This document shows positions 32,355 through 44,300 of a DNA stretch of 64,000 nucleotides, piece by piece. The DNA comes from Bombyx mori (Eukaryota > Arthropoda > Insecta > Lepidoptera > Bombycidae): NCBI RefSeq assembly GCF_030269925.1, contig NC_085124.1, positions 5,766,001-5,830,000 of the forward strand. Direction: 5' to 3'. The translations under genes were made by a program, and so were the position numbers. Position 1 is the first letter of the stretch; each line of letters starts with the position of its first letter. Under the pieces are notes generated by a model. The model was given only the letters and a program-made list of their open reading frames with translations. It was not told where the DNA came from and searched no databases.

Positions 32355-32977
32355 TCTCCTAAAAAATTAAAAAATATTTTAGGACAAACATAAAATAGCT
32401 CAGCTAGCAAAATATTAAAAAATATATGTTATGCGGTAGAGCTGGAACATTTTCTAATTTAACTTCAATCAATGGGTTAAACAACAACAACTCATTTAGT
32501 AGAAAGTGATTGCTGTACCTAGTTTTATTGATATCAACATTTCCACAATTTAGATTCATATAAATTTCCACATTAAAAATCTGATCCAATTACTTAATAT
32601 GACTTAATTATTAATATGACTTTAGCAACCAATGAAAAATCTATGATCATTTAACTGACATAAATAAAGGTTTCATAATTAGCATGGTAGGTTAAAATTC
32701 CATCCAAAGTAGGAAAAAAGTAACACTCTTGCAATAATCGGAGCTGCTGTGTCTATATTTACACAACCAAAGTAAAACACTAAAGTTACATAAGTCAAAT
32801 CTCATCTAATGCAATACGCACGTGGAATTACAATTGCGGTCATCAGCAACACATGCAAAGCCACAAGCAAGTTCATAGACAGACTACTAATTTAAGTATT
32901 CGAAAGCATTATTTCTTATCTAGTGGTATAATAGTTCTTATTGAAAAATTGTGAGACAGATTCTGGTCACTAAATAA
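32355..32977. other. Unassigned spacer
   Basis: A 61-codon minus-strand frame at 32404-32589 has protein-like composition, but I do not recognise it. Confidence 0.4.
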
Positions 32978-33410
32978 ATAATGGATCGTTTGGAGCCTCT
33001 GGGTCTGCGGAGGGACTTCGGTTTCCTCTGCATTTTGTACCGTATGTTCCATGGGGAGTGCTCTGAGGAATTGTTCGAGATGATACCGGCATCTCGTTTT
33101 TACCATCGCACCGCCCGCCATCGGAGTAGAGTTCATCCATACTACCTGGAGCCACTGCGGTCATCCACAGTGCGTTTCCAGAGGTCTTTTTTGCCACGTA
33201 CCATCCGGCTATGGAATGAGCTCCCCTCCACGGTGTTTCCCGAGCGCTATGACATGTCCTTCTTCAAACGAGGCTTGTGGAGAGTATTAAACGGTAGGCA
33301 ACGGCTTGGCTCTGCCCCTGGCATTGCTGAAGTCCATGGGCGACGGTAACCACTCACCATCAGGTGGGCCGTATGCTCGTCTGCCTACAAGGGCAATAAA
33401 AAAAATAAAA
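32978..33410 (+). mobile_element. CR1-like LINE-C 3' end
   Basis: The open frame 32981-33349 encodes the RT C-terminus (LGLRRDFGFLCILYRMFHG, PYYLEPLRSSTVRFQRSF, RTIRLWNELPSTVFPERY) down to a stop. It is followed by the 3' UTR ending ggcaataaaaaaaataaaaa. The copy is 5'-truncated but unbroken in its coding part. Confidence 0.87.
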
Positions 33411-33575
33411 AAAATAGTCGCTCGAAACTTTCTTAAAGCATATTTGTTATTAATTATCACTTTCAACGCACGCATTTTAAAAATATACTATTACTTTATA
33501 ACTTTTATTATTATTATGAACTTCATAAAACAAAAATTATATTCTTTGTAAATCAACATTATGTCTTTCAAGAAT

Positions 33576-33826
33576 TCTGGTGGTAGGACCTGTTGAGAGT
33601 CCGCGCGGGTAGGTACCACCGCCCTGCCTATTTCTGCCGTAAAGCAGTAATGCGTTTCGGTTTGAAGGGCGAGGCAGCCGTTGTAACTATACTGAGACCT
33701 TACAACTTATATCTCAAGGTGGGTGGCGCATTTACGTTGTAGATGTCTATGGGCTCCAGTAACCACTTAACACCAGGTGGGCTGTGAGCTCGTCCACCCA
33801 TCTAAGCAATAAAAAAAAAAAAAAAA
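33576..33826 (+). mobile_element. Bm1: Bm1 SINE, head-truncated
   Basis: The plus-strand Bm1 body is followed by a poly-A tail. Confidence 0.9.
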
Positions 33827-33894
33827 TTCTTTAAAGAGTTTGAGAGTAAAGCGTTTGTGGTCTTAACGCTGGATGCACTTGTTTTTTTGTCATA

Positions 33895-33995
33895 TGGGCA
33901 ATTGTAACGCCCTTCCTACCCTTCAAGCAGGATCGTATTTTTTCTTGGCGTCAAGATTAAGTAGAATAGTGGTACTTAGCCCTGCGGGTTCACTG
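33895..33995 (-). mobile_element. Ancient Bm1-like fragment
   Basis: The order of short matches (cctacccttcaagc, agaatagtggtactta, ccctgcgggttcact) follows the Bm1 body. Confidence 0.45.
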
Positions 33996-34329
33996 TACGA
34001 CCAAAAGCACAAATGTGTCATACAAATTTTAACATTATCGATCACCAAGTTCTGTATTATCATGAGACTAAATGCTACGATGCAATTTTGGACCAATAAA
34101 TCTACAAATATAAAAGTAGATTATTTAAATTGAATACAACAGAATAGATCGCAGTTCATCATTCATGATTTTAGCGAACTGGGACGCTAACCTTCTCAAA
34201 AAATGTGTGTTGTGGTAGCGTTCCACATTTTCACTTTTTAGGGTTCCGTAGCCAAATGGCAAATAACGAAATCCTTATGTAGCGGTAAATATCATATTTT
34301 CAAGAATGCTTTGGATATAAGTTTTGAAC
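33996..34329. other. Unassigned spacer
   Basis: Nothing recognised. Confidence 0.45.
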
Positions 34330-34500
34330 AACAACGTTCAGACCGTCCACTCTGTTTCTTCACCGGATCTCCTCAGTGGGTCATGATTCCGATTCAGTTG
34401 TAGATTCAGCGAAGCACTGCTCTTACTAGGGAGATGCTCCCTGTAAGCTCACCTATCAGTCCGCGTGAAGTTAGAAAATCGATTTTTAGGCTCTCCTTAG
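34330..34500 (+). mobile_element. Degraded LINE-B 3' fragment
   Basis: The segment 'caccggatctcctcagtggg' to 'gcgaagcactgctcttac' matches the LINE-B tail with many changes. Confidence 0.65.
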
Positions 34501-34811
34501 GCTTAACGTTAGGTAAAAAAAAATGTTGGGACCTTTATATAAACGAAATTATTTTCCCTTCACTCTGTCTTTCCTACAAACTTATAATTTCCCCATCGCC
34601 CTTTGTCTATTTATCTAAAGTTCCCTAAATTTCCCTTCTAAATTAAGGTTCCCTATAAATGCGAAAACGGAGTTTCAGGGATTAGGTATGTTAACATAAA
34701 ATAAAACTATTATATTTTAAGTGGTATACGAAATTAAAGAAATGTTTACTTTCACAGTAGTGTGTGACTTTTTTTATTAAACTTACTACTTGATTTCCTT
34801 TTATGATTCAA

Positions 34812-35202
34812 CTAGCTTTTGCCCGCGACTTCGTCCGCGTGGAATAGTTTACAAATAATGCTATATTTTAGAACAAATTTGGTTAGCATAAAAAACGTTA
34901 TAGTGAGCTAACCAACTTACAGACATATGCTGTCGCGGATTTTTTTTAGATCTTTTAAAGGGGAACAATTCTGTCATATATTATTTTAGCGAAACTTTAA
35001 CCGTTTCCGCAGCGCACGCAGCGGAAGCTCTTCAAAGGGGAAAAACTCCGATTTTGAAACATTCTTTATTGGTGCTCCGCTTGTATTGGTCTTAGCATGA
35101 TGTTATATAGCCTATAGCCTTTCTCGAAAAATCGGACCATTAGTTCCTAAGATGAGCGCTTTCAAACAAACAAACTCTTCAGTTTTATAATATTAGTATA
35201 GA
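34812..35202 (-). mobile_element. Non-autonomous Helitron, family HelD
   Basis: On the minus strand the 391-bp element starts TCTATACTAATATTATAAAA and ends in CTAG after 'cgcgggcaaaag', with A and T at the target. The 5' end is like HelC, but the body and 3' end differ. Confidence 0.8.
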
Positions 35203-35712
35203 TTGCAACAGTGAATGTTTATTTTAACCACGGAACCTTTGCACGTTGTGAGAGCACGGACTTGCGCGGCGTTTTCCTTTCAGAGGTGGCATCTCAAGCT
35301 GCTTAGCACGCATGAATTCGGTTGTAATAACCGAATGCGATGCATTATTTATGAGTGTCGTATGTGAGATCTCACTTCATTGTGCAGAACGCGACCAAGT
35401 CAATAATACGAGTAATGTATCCATTGTCTGCGAAACACGGTGCCACATGACGCCGCATCGCGAGAGCATTGGTATCGCGAATCCGACTGACGCATGACCA
35501 CGACCACTCTGTCAAGATTGTACGACTAAGAAGAAGAATCCATTGTCACCTGTCTTAAATGAAAATAAGTTTTTGAAAACTGCATATATGAGAAACTGCA
35601 TCGATGCCGACTACACTATATTTCTATCTTAATTAACAAGAAATATTTTTTGGAGGATTGTCATCGCTCCGACCATTGTTTAGTACTTTCACATTTTTCT
35701 GTGAGTTATTTA
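35203..35712. other. Unassigned, moderately GC-rich stretch
   Basis: The GC content and the acceptor-like string 'tttcctttcag' at about 35282 hint at an old retroelement or exon, but I do not recognise a protein. Confidence 0.35.
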
Positions 35713-35721
35713 GTTTCTAAT

Positions 35722-35932
35722 CATCATCATCATCATCATCAGTATATATCAATCCACTGCTGGACATAGGCCTCTCCAATTGTTCGCCACTGAGCACGAT
35801 CCTCGGCTTCTCTAATGCAGTTCCTGCCAGCCACCCTGCACAGATCATCACTCCACCGAGCCTGAGGGCGTCCTGTACTGCGTTTTTCAATTCGCGGTCT
35901 CCACTCAATAACGCGTTTTTTTTATTTATTTC
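35722..35932 (-). mobile_element. RTE-like LINE 3' end with TSD
   Basis: The (ATC)n tail at the left, the 'ccactgctggacataggcc' segment and the 9-bp duplication gtttctaat (35713-35721 and 35933-35941) mark the same family as 29846-30056. The translation has the same C-terminal peptide pattern. Confidence 0.8.
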
Positions 35933-35941
35933 GTTTCTAAT

Positions 35942-36364
35942 ATAAAGGTAAAAGGCCTTTAGAGGGGGAAGTCTCATACCGAGTGGGTCAAATTGCTCCG
36001 TAGATATAACGTCCGAATGTTATTGTTCCGAATGTGTATTTATGTAAACTTATCAGGAGAATGTCGTTAGGATTTTGTCAAATATCGTCTGTTCTTTGAT
36101 AGCTACCGTTAAAAGACGACTAAGGTATTCACCGGAGAACCGGCACCAGCAGTCACTGAGTATTATATCAGCATAATCTGGTCGCCAAGCCGAACTTACT
36201 GGTATGTATTTGTGAGCCCGCACAGGCTTCATACTAACTATATCTGGCACGAAGGAAGTATGCGTTCGAAGAGTGGGTTAGCTGCACATGACACTTGTAG
36301 CTTTGTCGCTCAACGTGGACATTTACATTGTCATGTCTATGAGTTACAGTAACCGGTACCTCAA
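35942..36364. other. Unassigned spacer
   Basis: A Bm1-like piece may lie at about 36311-36352; otherwise nothing is recognised. Confidence 0.4.
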
Positions 36365-36625
36365 GCACCGGACACCGTCCTCGCCGAACCCGTCGCTTGC
36401 GACGAAGGGCTCGACGAGTAAATTAACCCATATACACAGCAAACTGAGTTTCTCGCCGGATCTTCTCAGTGGGTCGCGATTCCGATCTGGGATAGATTCT
36501 GCGAAATAATGCCCTTGCTAGGGCCAGAGTTAGCAACACTCCGGTTTTATCCCCGTGAGCTCATCTATACGTCAAGGAGAAGCTGCAATAGCCTCTCAAG
36601 TCTAACAGCATAGGTAGGAAAAAAT
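36365..36625 (+). mobile_element. LINE-B 3' end, truncated
   Basis: The plus-strand LINE-B tail runs from 'ccgtcctcgccgaacccg' to 'gcataggtaggaaaaaa'. It is moderately diverged. Confidence 0.8.
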
Positions 36626-37124
36626 AAACAGGGACCGTTTAAAAATAACAGAAAAAAAACAGTACATATCTGTTGCCGAACTAGAGACCGAAGAGATTTT
36701 TAATTATACTTTTTATTGCATGTCAAAAACTATGTACGGATCATAAACTTCAAAACGAGTTTCTGGAGAATACATTCTTCAGACGTAACAATATTATGTT
36801 TGCTGTAATTGCGTATTGGTATGCGAATTGGAATCCTTTCACTTGGCAGTGACAGCGGTGCCTAGTTCTTGATATTAGACTTCGAAATCTAGTATTTATT
36901 TATGACTTTTATTTATAGACTCAGGAAGCTGACGTGTATACGGTTCAATTGATGGTCATCGTCACTGTGCGATCTTATTGGGACATCATTTAAATTATAT
37001 CGATACACGAGTCATCGATGCTTTTTTTTTTTTCCTACCTAAGCTGAGAGCCTTGAGAGGCTATTTCAGCGTAACCCTAACGTTTGTAGGTTAGCTCACG
37101 GGGCTCAAACCTGATGACGTTGCT

Positions 37125-37480
37125 CTGAGGAATTGTTCGAGATGATACCAACGTCTCGTTTTTACCATCGCACCGCCCGCCACCGGAGTAGAGTTCATCC
37201 ATACTACCTGGAGCCACTGCGGTCATCCACAGTGCGTTTCCAGAGGTCTTTTTTGCCACGTACCATCCGGCTATGGAATGAGCTCCCCTCCACGGTGTTT
37301 CCCGAACGCTATGACATGTCCTTCTTCAAACGAGGCTTGTGGAGAGTATTAAGCAGTAGGCAGCGGCTTGGCTCTGCTCCTGGCATTGCTGAAGTCCATG
37401 GGCGACGGTAACCACTTACCATCAGGTGGGCCGTACGCTCGTCTGCCTACAAAGGCAATAAAAAAAAAAAAAAAAAAAAA
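37125..37480 (+). mobile_element. LINE-C 3' end nested in LINE-B, with TSD
   Basis: The RT C-terminus (open frame 37133-37411) and 3' UTR of LINE-C, with about 22 A, are inserted in the LINE-B 3' UTR. An 8-bp duplication, acgttgct, flanks it at 37117-37124 and 37481-37488. It is nearly the same as the copy at 32978-33410. Confidence 0.9.
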
Positions 37481-37594
37481 ACGTTGCTAACACGAACCCT
37501 AGCAAGAGTCGTGCTTCGCAGAATCTACCACCGGATCGGAAACGCGACCCACTGAGAAGATCCGGCGAGAAACTCAGTGGGCTGTGTCTGGGAG

Positions 37595-38638
37595 TTAATT
37601 TACTCGTCGAGCCCTTCGTCGGAAGCGACGGGTTCGACGAGAACGGTGACCGGTGCTTGAAGTACCTAGAAGCACCGTTAGTGGATCGGGAGGATCCGAG
37701 ATGACGGGTTTTGGGCGACGTCGACTGCTTTCCATTCTGTCCGCCGGATCGGGAATGTAGTTACCGGCGGCCACGATGAGAGGGTTCTCGTGTCGTGCCG
37801 CTTTATCGAAGTGGCGCATCGACGCCGACTGCATATACTTACTGGTGGGCTCTAAGTCCAGGTCGTCGTGGAGGTCGACGTTCCTGACGAACCACGGGGC
37901 TCCGACGGCTATCCTGCAAAAACGGGATTGAATGATTTGGAAGGATTTTAAGTGAGTGCGGGCCGCGTGCGCGAACACCACACTTGCATAGGTCATGACG
38001 GGGCGTATGCAAGTTTTGTAGAGTGTCACCTTATTTCTAAGGGACATTTTACTTCGCCTACATATCATCGGGTAGAGACGTCCTAGAATGAAGGCGGCAC
38101 GGTCGCGTACGGTCTTGATGTGAGGGCGGAATGTCATCCTACTGTCGAGGGTGATGCCTAAATATTTAACCTTCGGGGCCCACGGTATGGGCTGGTTGAA
38201 CATCGTGATTGGGCGAATGGCGGAAACGGAGGTGTTGACGCGCCTAGTCGGGAGAGGGATGCTCAGCGTGGTGTTCGGAGGACGACCCCTTTTGAAGAGC
38301 ACCGCTGTGCTTTTCGTGGGGTTGATGTCGATGCGCCACTTCCGGAACCACTGTCCCATGGTGGTAGCTGCGGTCTGAAGTCGTCGATGAAGCAACGCCT
38401 TCTTCCTACACGAGTAGTAGATGGCGGTGTCATCGGCGAAGAGCGCCAGATGGGTCTCCGGAGACCGGGGTATATCATTGATATACAAACTAAATAGTAA
38501 CGGGGAGATGGCGGAGCCTTGCGGGACTCCGGCTGTGACGTGACGGGGCCGGGAACGCGTTCCCTCGACTCGATATCGGAACGAACGGTTCGACAAGTAG
38601 TCTCGTATGATGAGCACGAGTCTGTCTGGCACTCCCAT
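37595..38638 (-). CDS. LINE-B ORF2 C-terminal part (RT), truncated
   Basis: The 347-codon open frame begins inside the reverse transcriptase because the element is 5'-truncated. Motifs seen are AGVPQGSAISPLLF, FADDTAIYY and WRIDINPTKSTAVLF, then the thumb (PWAPKVKYLGITLD) and an Arg-rich C-terminus (SRRTRRFRRRARRVN). It has no endonuclease and no start of its own, so it is a dead fragment although the frame is open. The related LINE-A protein at 56910-59792 shows the missing layout. LINE-B tends to differ from LINE-A at the RT fingers and in a longer linker before the thumb. Confidence 0.85.
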   Translation of the reverse strand: MGVPDRLVLIIRDYLSNRSFRYRVEGTRSRPRHVTAGVPQGSAISPLLFSLYINDIPRSPETHLALFADDTAIYYSCRKKALLHRRLQTAATTMGQWFRKWRIDINPTKSTAVLFKRGRPPNTTLSIPLPTRRVNTSVSAIRPITMFNQPIPWAPKVKYLGITLDSRMTFRPHIKTVRDRAAFILGRLYPMICRRSKMSLRNKVTLYKTCIRPVMTYASVVFAHAARTHLKSFQIIQSRFCRIAVGAPWFVRNVDLHDDLDLEPTSKYMQSASMRHFDKAARHENPLIVAAGNYIPDPADRMESSRRRPKPVISDPPDPLTVLLGTSSTGHRSRRTRRFRRRARRVN

Positions 38639-38658
38639 GTTATACAGTCATCGATGCT

Positions 38659-39006
38659 AAGAGCAGATAACGTCTGAAAATTGATTTATCTATCTGATAA
38701 AGCTTTTATAACTCTCTTTCTCTGTCTAAAACTAGTTGTAGTTCAATTCCGCAATTTTAACCTATTGCGTAACTAAACACCTTCCATTATAAAACAGCAG
38801 TTAAAGTTTAAAAACAAATGTTAAAAACGTGCATTTTTCTGTCAAAACTGGTATTTCGTTTTCCGGTTTTAAATCTGGGTAGGTAGTATCAATATGGCGA
38901 ACGAAGATTGACAGTTCGAGAAGCCTCGAGTTCAACCAGCGCCGCGGAAAACACATGGAGAGTTGTTTCAGTACATGACGTAACACACCAAGCATAAAAT
39001 CGATTA
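38659..39006. other. Unassigned AT-rich spacer
   Basis: Nothing recognised. Confidence 0.5.
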
Positions 39007-39415
39007 TCTATATATTAAATACGTGAAGCAAAAACTTTGTATCTATTTTTACGAAAATTGCGGGGACGGAGGAATATGAAAGTTTCCACACTTATAGAAA
39101 ATATAGGGAAGAAGTGCACAATGCTAAACATTTTTTTTAATAATGCGTAAAAGATACATTAAATCAATAAAGAAAACATTACTCACACCATGTATTTGAC
39201 ACTCACACATATACTCTTTGTTTATTGTCGAACTGTTGCTATTGCTTATAGTCTGTAGTCAAATTGAGAATAGGTTAGTATTGTTTATCTTTAATATTAT
39301 TACGAGTATTTGTCTATAGCGTAGTCTTAGTGAAATCTGTAACAATAGGACCATATTGAAACTTACAATTTCAATTAATTATAGTCGAATTTCGACTACT
39401 GCGGGACCACTAGTT
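39007..39415 (+). mobile_element. Non-autonomous Helitron, HelA
   Basis: TCTATATATTAA start and CTAG end (39415), between A and T, with hairpin 'agtcgaatttcgact' before the 3' end. The 409-bp copy is clearly the same family as 7259-7677. Confidence 0.83.
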
Positions 39416-39635
39416 GTGTTAGTTGCTTCAATAGCTTTAAACACATTTTCAATGTTATTAATTTAATCAAAGGAAATAAGAAACAAAAAAGCTTTTGTTT
39501 ATTACTTGTCTAACATTATGTAAAAAAGACAAAAATATGCCAAAGTTCGTATGCCTCTGTATTGAAACAAAAATCAAGCTTAATAAAATTTTAAAACTAA
39601 TTCAAATGATACAGCAATCGTTTCCTTACATCCTT

Positions 39636-39852
39636 GTATCGCCGGATCTTCTCAGCGGGTCGCGATTCCGATCCGGTAGTAGATTCATTCGCGAAGCAGC
39701 TACTCTTGAGCTGTTAGGTCTCCTTCGGAGGCGCTCGGGTAGCTGTTAGCAAATCCCGCCCCTCCTGGCTGAGCTTTTGCTCGCCCACCTGTCCTGGTGA
39801 AACTGGAAAGGCCTCCGGGTCACCAGTAATACTTCAATCATAAAAAAAAAAA
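39636..39852 (+). mobile_element. LINE-A 3' UTR copy with TSD
   Basis: Only the 3' UTR and poly-A of LINE-A are present (tcgccggatcttctcagcgg onward). An 8-bp duplication, acatcctt, lies at 39628-39635 and 39853-39860. Confidence 0.87.
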
Positions 39853-39918
39853 ACATCCTTATAATCGTCTGGACTATTTTGGTCTTCAGGGAAGTTCATT
39901 TTATAACCAAATTGACAC

Positions 39919-40380
39919 TTTTGAAGTCGTCGTGGCCTAAACATCGATATATTAAAGGATAAGACGTCCGATGCATTCGTTGTTGCGATGCACCGGTGTT
40001 CGAATCCCGCAGGTGGGTACCAATTTTTCGAATGAAATACGTACTTAACAAATGTTCACGATTGACTTCCACGGTGAAGGAATAAAACATCGTGTAATAA
40101 AAATCAAACCCGCAAAATTATAATTTGCGTAATCACTGGTGGTAGGACCTCTTGTGAGTCCGCACGGGTAGGTACCACCGCCCTGCCTATTTTTGCCGTG
40201 AAGCAGTAATGCGTTTCGGTTTGAAGGGTGGGGTAGCCGTTATAACTATACGGAGACCTTAGAACTTATATCTCAATGTGGGTGGCGCATTTACGTCGTA
40301 GATGTCTATGGGCTCCAGTAACCACTTAACACCAGGTGGGCTGTGAGCTCGTCCACCCATCTAAGCAATAAAAAAAAAAC
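39919..40380 (+). mobile_element. Bm1: Bm1 SINE, full length, with insertion in the head
   Basis: The head (ttgaagtcgtcgtggccta), body and poly-A are complete. About 15 extra bases (acatcgatatattaa) interrupt the box A-like region between 'ggccta' and 'aggataagacg', which should weaken Pol III transcription. Confidence 0.9.
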
Positions 40381-40861
40381 TTCTTATTTAAGTATATATG
40401 CTTTAAATGTCGGAGAATGCTGATAGACAGTATGAAGCAAACCAATTCTAACAACTATGATACTAATGTGAATTTTGCAAGAATATCGATCATGTTTCAT
40501 CACCTTATCACGACATGATCATCGGTTACGCTTGTATTCTAATAAATTGAGCCATTACTTACGCTGACGTTTTATTATTAATTTTGACAGCGTGCAGCAT
40601 GAAAAGAAACATTTCTATTACATACAAATGTGATTCGTATTGTATACGCTTAAGGTTTAGTATGATTTGGTAATGTTTTGTTACATACTGTATATGTCGA
40701 ATTATGTTGTATTACTGTACGAACTGAATTCGACGTGGCATTTTCAGTTAAAATAAATTATGAAATTTTATGTTTTAAGAACCATGTTTGAAGTCAAAAG
40801 TGGGAGTTCCTTTAGACGCGGCGGAAATCAATTTAATTTATTTTTTCAAATTTATGGAACA
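40381..40861. other. Unassigned AT-rich spacer
   Basis: Nothing recognised. Confidence 0.5.
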
Positions 40862-41345
40862 TTTTTTTTTTTTTTTTTTTTTTTTGTCAGGAGGAAATCG
40901 CCGGACTTCCGCCCTTCACTGGGGATGAAGGGCGGGGCATGTCGGAGTCGAACCGACTAAAACCTCCTGTCTCTCAACAACCAACGTCCAAACCTCGCAT
41001 GAGACAAAACTCATGAAAAGGCAAAGGGGGGAAAGTGAAGCGTTTAGTGCGGAGCACATCTCTCCCATCACCCTCCCCCTCGGGACGCCGGACTGGCGGT
41101 CGTCGGCGCCACGACCACCAGCCCTCTCGGTCGGCAGGCTATCCGAAGCCCGCCTAGATGGCGCCGGTTAGAATGGTCTATCCTACGGAATACCCCGCTG
41201 GGTCAGAACCAGCGTGGGTTGAGGATAGCCGGCCTTCCATCACCCGGATGCTCATGCATAAAACGCGTGCAGAGCAGCTTGCACGTCGTCTTCTTAGGCC
41301 CCCTTCGCCGGTCCCCAGGCCGACATGTGAGGGGACCCGAAACAT

Positions 41346-44300
41346 TTAGAGGGCCAGGGCTTGGGCGATATCCGCCTCCCTGGCCCCCGCTCGACGGCGG
41401 CGGACCTGTGCGTCTCTCACGCGCCCCGCCGCCTCCTTCTGCGAGATGGTGCACTCGCAGAAGTCGAGCATCGCCTTCCACGACTCGTCGTCACCGAGCA
41501 TCGATGCCACAATACTCGGCAACGACAAGTCGTTTCCTATTTTTGCGACGAGGACACGGCGCCACCCCTCCCATGCGGGGCAGGCGACGAGCGTGTGCTC
41601 CGCCGTGTCCAAGTCGCAACCACAATGGTGGCACTCTGCCGTCGGCTCGGCTCCGATCCGGTGCAGGAACTCACCGAAGCAACCATGCCCAGTGAGCACC
41701 TGCGTGAGCCGGAAAGTGAGGCGTCCTCTGTCACGATTCACCCAGTTCACAAGAACCGGGCGAATCGCCTCGACGGTCCTACGACCAGCCGAAGGATCGG
41801 CCAGCCGTCTAGACCATGACTCCAGTACGGACCGCCGAGATTGGGCCCTCCGCGCTCTGACCACACTGGGGCTGGGACGCGCCACGCCCCGTACACGAAG
41901 GTCAGCCCGCCACTGATAGTCAGCAGCGAGCGCCTCCGCCTCCAGGACCCAAGGCGGCGTCCCAGCCAGTACACACGCCGCCTCGAAAGAGATGGTGCGA
42001 TAACCACGGATGACCCTGACCGCGATGGTGCGTTGCGGCCGTTGCAGCAGCTTCGCTACCCCCACGGCCAGGGACTGGCCCCACACGGGCGCCCCGTATA
42101 GGGCCATTGATCGCACCACCCCTGTATAGAGACGGCGCGTCACCTGGTCAGGCCCCCCAACATTGGGAAGGAGCCGGCTTAACGCGCCGGCCACCCCCAA
42201 CAAACGAGGGACCAGATTCTGAAAGTGAGCACGGAAGGTCCAACGACTGTCTAGAATGAGGCCGAGGTACTTCAACTGCACCCCGACCCCGATACGGACG
42301 CCTCCAACCACGATATGGGCATCGACAGGTGGCACTCTCCGGGGCCTGTGGAACCACATGGCCTCGGATTTACTGAGCGCCACGTCGAGGCCCAATCTCC
42401 TGATTTTGCCGACGACATGCGCCACCCCAGCCGTAGCAAGACGGGCAGGCTCAGCAAAACTCCCCCCCCGGGCCACGACCAACGTGTCGTCTGCGTAACA
42501 GATTACGCTCAGGCCCGGGAGGAGGGCACCCCTCAGCACCCAGTCATACCCGATATTCCACAAAAGAGGGCCGAGCACCGACCCCTGTGGAACACCGCGC
42601 ACGACCGGGAACCGGTGCACGATCCCACCGTGTCCGGTACACGTGACCGATCTGTCTTCCAAGTAGGAACCCACCAGCCGGCGAAGGTAGGGGGGCACTC
42701 CGTGTCGTTCCAGCGCCCCCCCTATCACGGACCAGGGCAGGGTGTTGAACGCATTGGCGATATCGAGTGACACCGCCAAAGCCACCCCACCCCCGGAAAC
42801 GGCCTCATCCGAGAGGGCCCGCACGCGAAGGATCGCGTCTACCGTTGAGCGGCCCTCTCGGAAGCCATATTGCTCCGCCGACAGATCGGGTCCCACCCTG
42901 ACCAGATGCTGGATGATGCGGGCTGCCAGAATGCGTTCCAGCAGCTTGCCCACCTCATCCAGCAACACGATGGGACGGTACCCGGCAGCAGTATCCGCCG
43001 GGCGCCCCTCCTTTCTCAACAGCACGAGTCTGCCCGTCCTCCACGATGAAGGAAACCGTCCCGACTCGAGGCAGGAGTTGTAAAGCCTCAAGAGTCGGTC
43101 CCCCAGGGCACCAAGAGCCAAGGCCCAAATCCGGCCATGGACACCGTCCGGGCCGGGTGCAGTGTCCTTCGCGCACATTTTGCGCACGGCCACACGGAGC
43201 TCCGCCCCCGTTATATGGGGCACCTCGGCAGGGACTTCGCCGTCGTATTCCGGCGGCGAGTCCATAGCGGGCGCGACAAATCCCTCCCGCTCCTGCGGGA
43301 ACAGCGCCGAGACGATGTCCCGCAGCTGCTGAGGCTGGAGACGCTCCGTGATCGGGGGGGCCCATGGGCGCATTTTATTGCGCACCATATGATAGGGCCG
43401 CCCCCACGGATCCTCATCCAGCGTCTCCAGGAGACCCTCCATGTGTTGATCCTTGGCTCTTCTGATGGCCAGCTGCAGTGCCCTCTGTGCGACGCGAAAT
43501 GCGGCGTGCAGCCGGGCCTCTGCCGCCGCGAACGCAACTGGATCGTTGCGCCGCGGCAGGCGGCGGCGGCGATGCCTGGCGCACTCGCGCCTCGCCCGAA
43601 CGCACTCCACGCGGAGTTGCGCAATTTCGGGCGACCACCAGTACGCCTGGCGATTAGGAAGTCGAGGGCCGATCCGGGGCATCGACACATCACAGATGCG
43701 ACGCATCGTGTCCCGAAACCACCCTGCCTCGCCCTCGACCTCGACCGGGTGCGGACGCATGGGCGCCCACGCCGCCACTGTAGAGGCTTCCATCAGGAGC
43801 TCCTTATTCAGGCGCTTCAGTGCCCACTTGGGGAATGACCGGGACGCACCACGGGGGTGGTCCCCGAGGGCGTCCGCGACTGCGGAGCGGGCGGAGAGAT
43901 CAAACCGAATATATCGGTGATCTGACAACGTCTCCGCCCCCTCCAAAACCCTCCAGTCGCGGATACGGCGCGCGATGGCCGGGCTCGCGAACGTAACGTC
44001 CACAATAGACTCGCCCTGCCACCGCACGCACGTCGCAACCGACCCTCTATTCAACAAACAGAGGCCGGCCGCGTTCGCCCACCTCTCCAGTAGCCTACCA
44101 CGAGCGTCCGAGCGGGGGGAGCCCCATGCGATAGACTTCGCATTGAGGTCCCCCGCGAGAATCACTGGACGAGGAGCGAGGCGGCGAGCAATCGCCCCGA
44201 TCTCGCCCAGGAAATGCCCGAACTCGACGGTAGGCCTGTTCGGAGAGAAGTACGCCCCGATCACGACGGTCCCTTCCAGCTGCAACGCGACGAACCCTTG

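Larger units (their letters stand above)
37023..38645 (-). mobile_element. Jockey-like LINE-B, 5'-truncated, with TSD
   Basis: The copy runs from poly-T at 37023 to the truncation at about 38645. A 12-13-bp duplication, agtcatcgatgct, flanks it (37010-37022 and 38646-38658). It holds the last third of ORF2 and the 3' UTR, and carries a nested LINE-C insertion. The protein is a sister of LINE-A ORF2, with long identical stretches around the RT C-terminus. Confidence 0.9.

Noticed and set aside
32404..32589. Small minus-strand open frame of 61 codons
   Set aside because: Composition looks protein-like, but no motif, start context or neighbour supports a gene.
35203..35712. Exon with acceptor 'tttcctttcag' at about 35282
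   Set aside because: The 61-codon frame has no recognisable features and no partner exon; left as unassigned.
43137..43838. Long plus-strand open frame across the R1-clade element
   Set aside because: It is the opposite-strand shadow of a GC-rich ORF2 and has no domain of its own. The same holds for other plus-strand frames at 41.2-44.6 kb.
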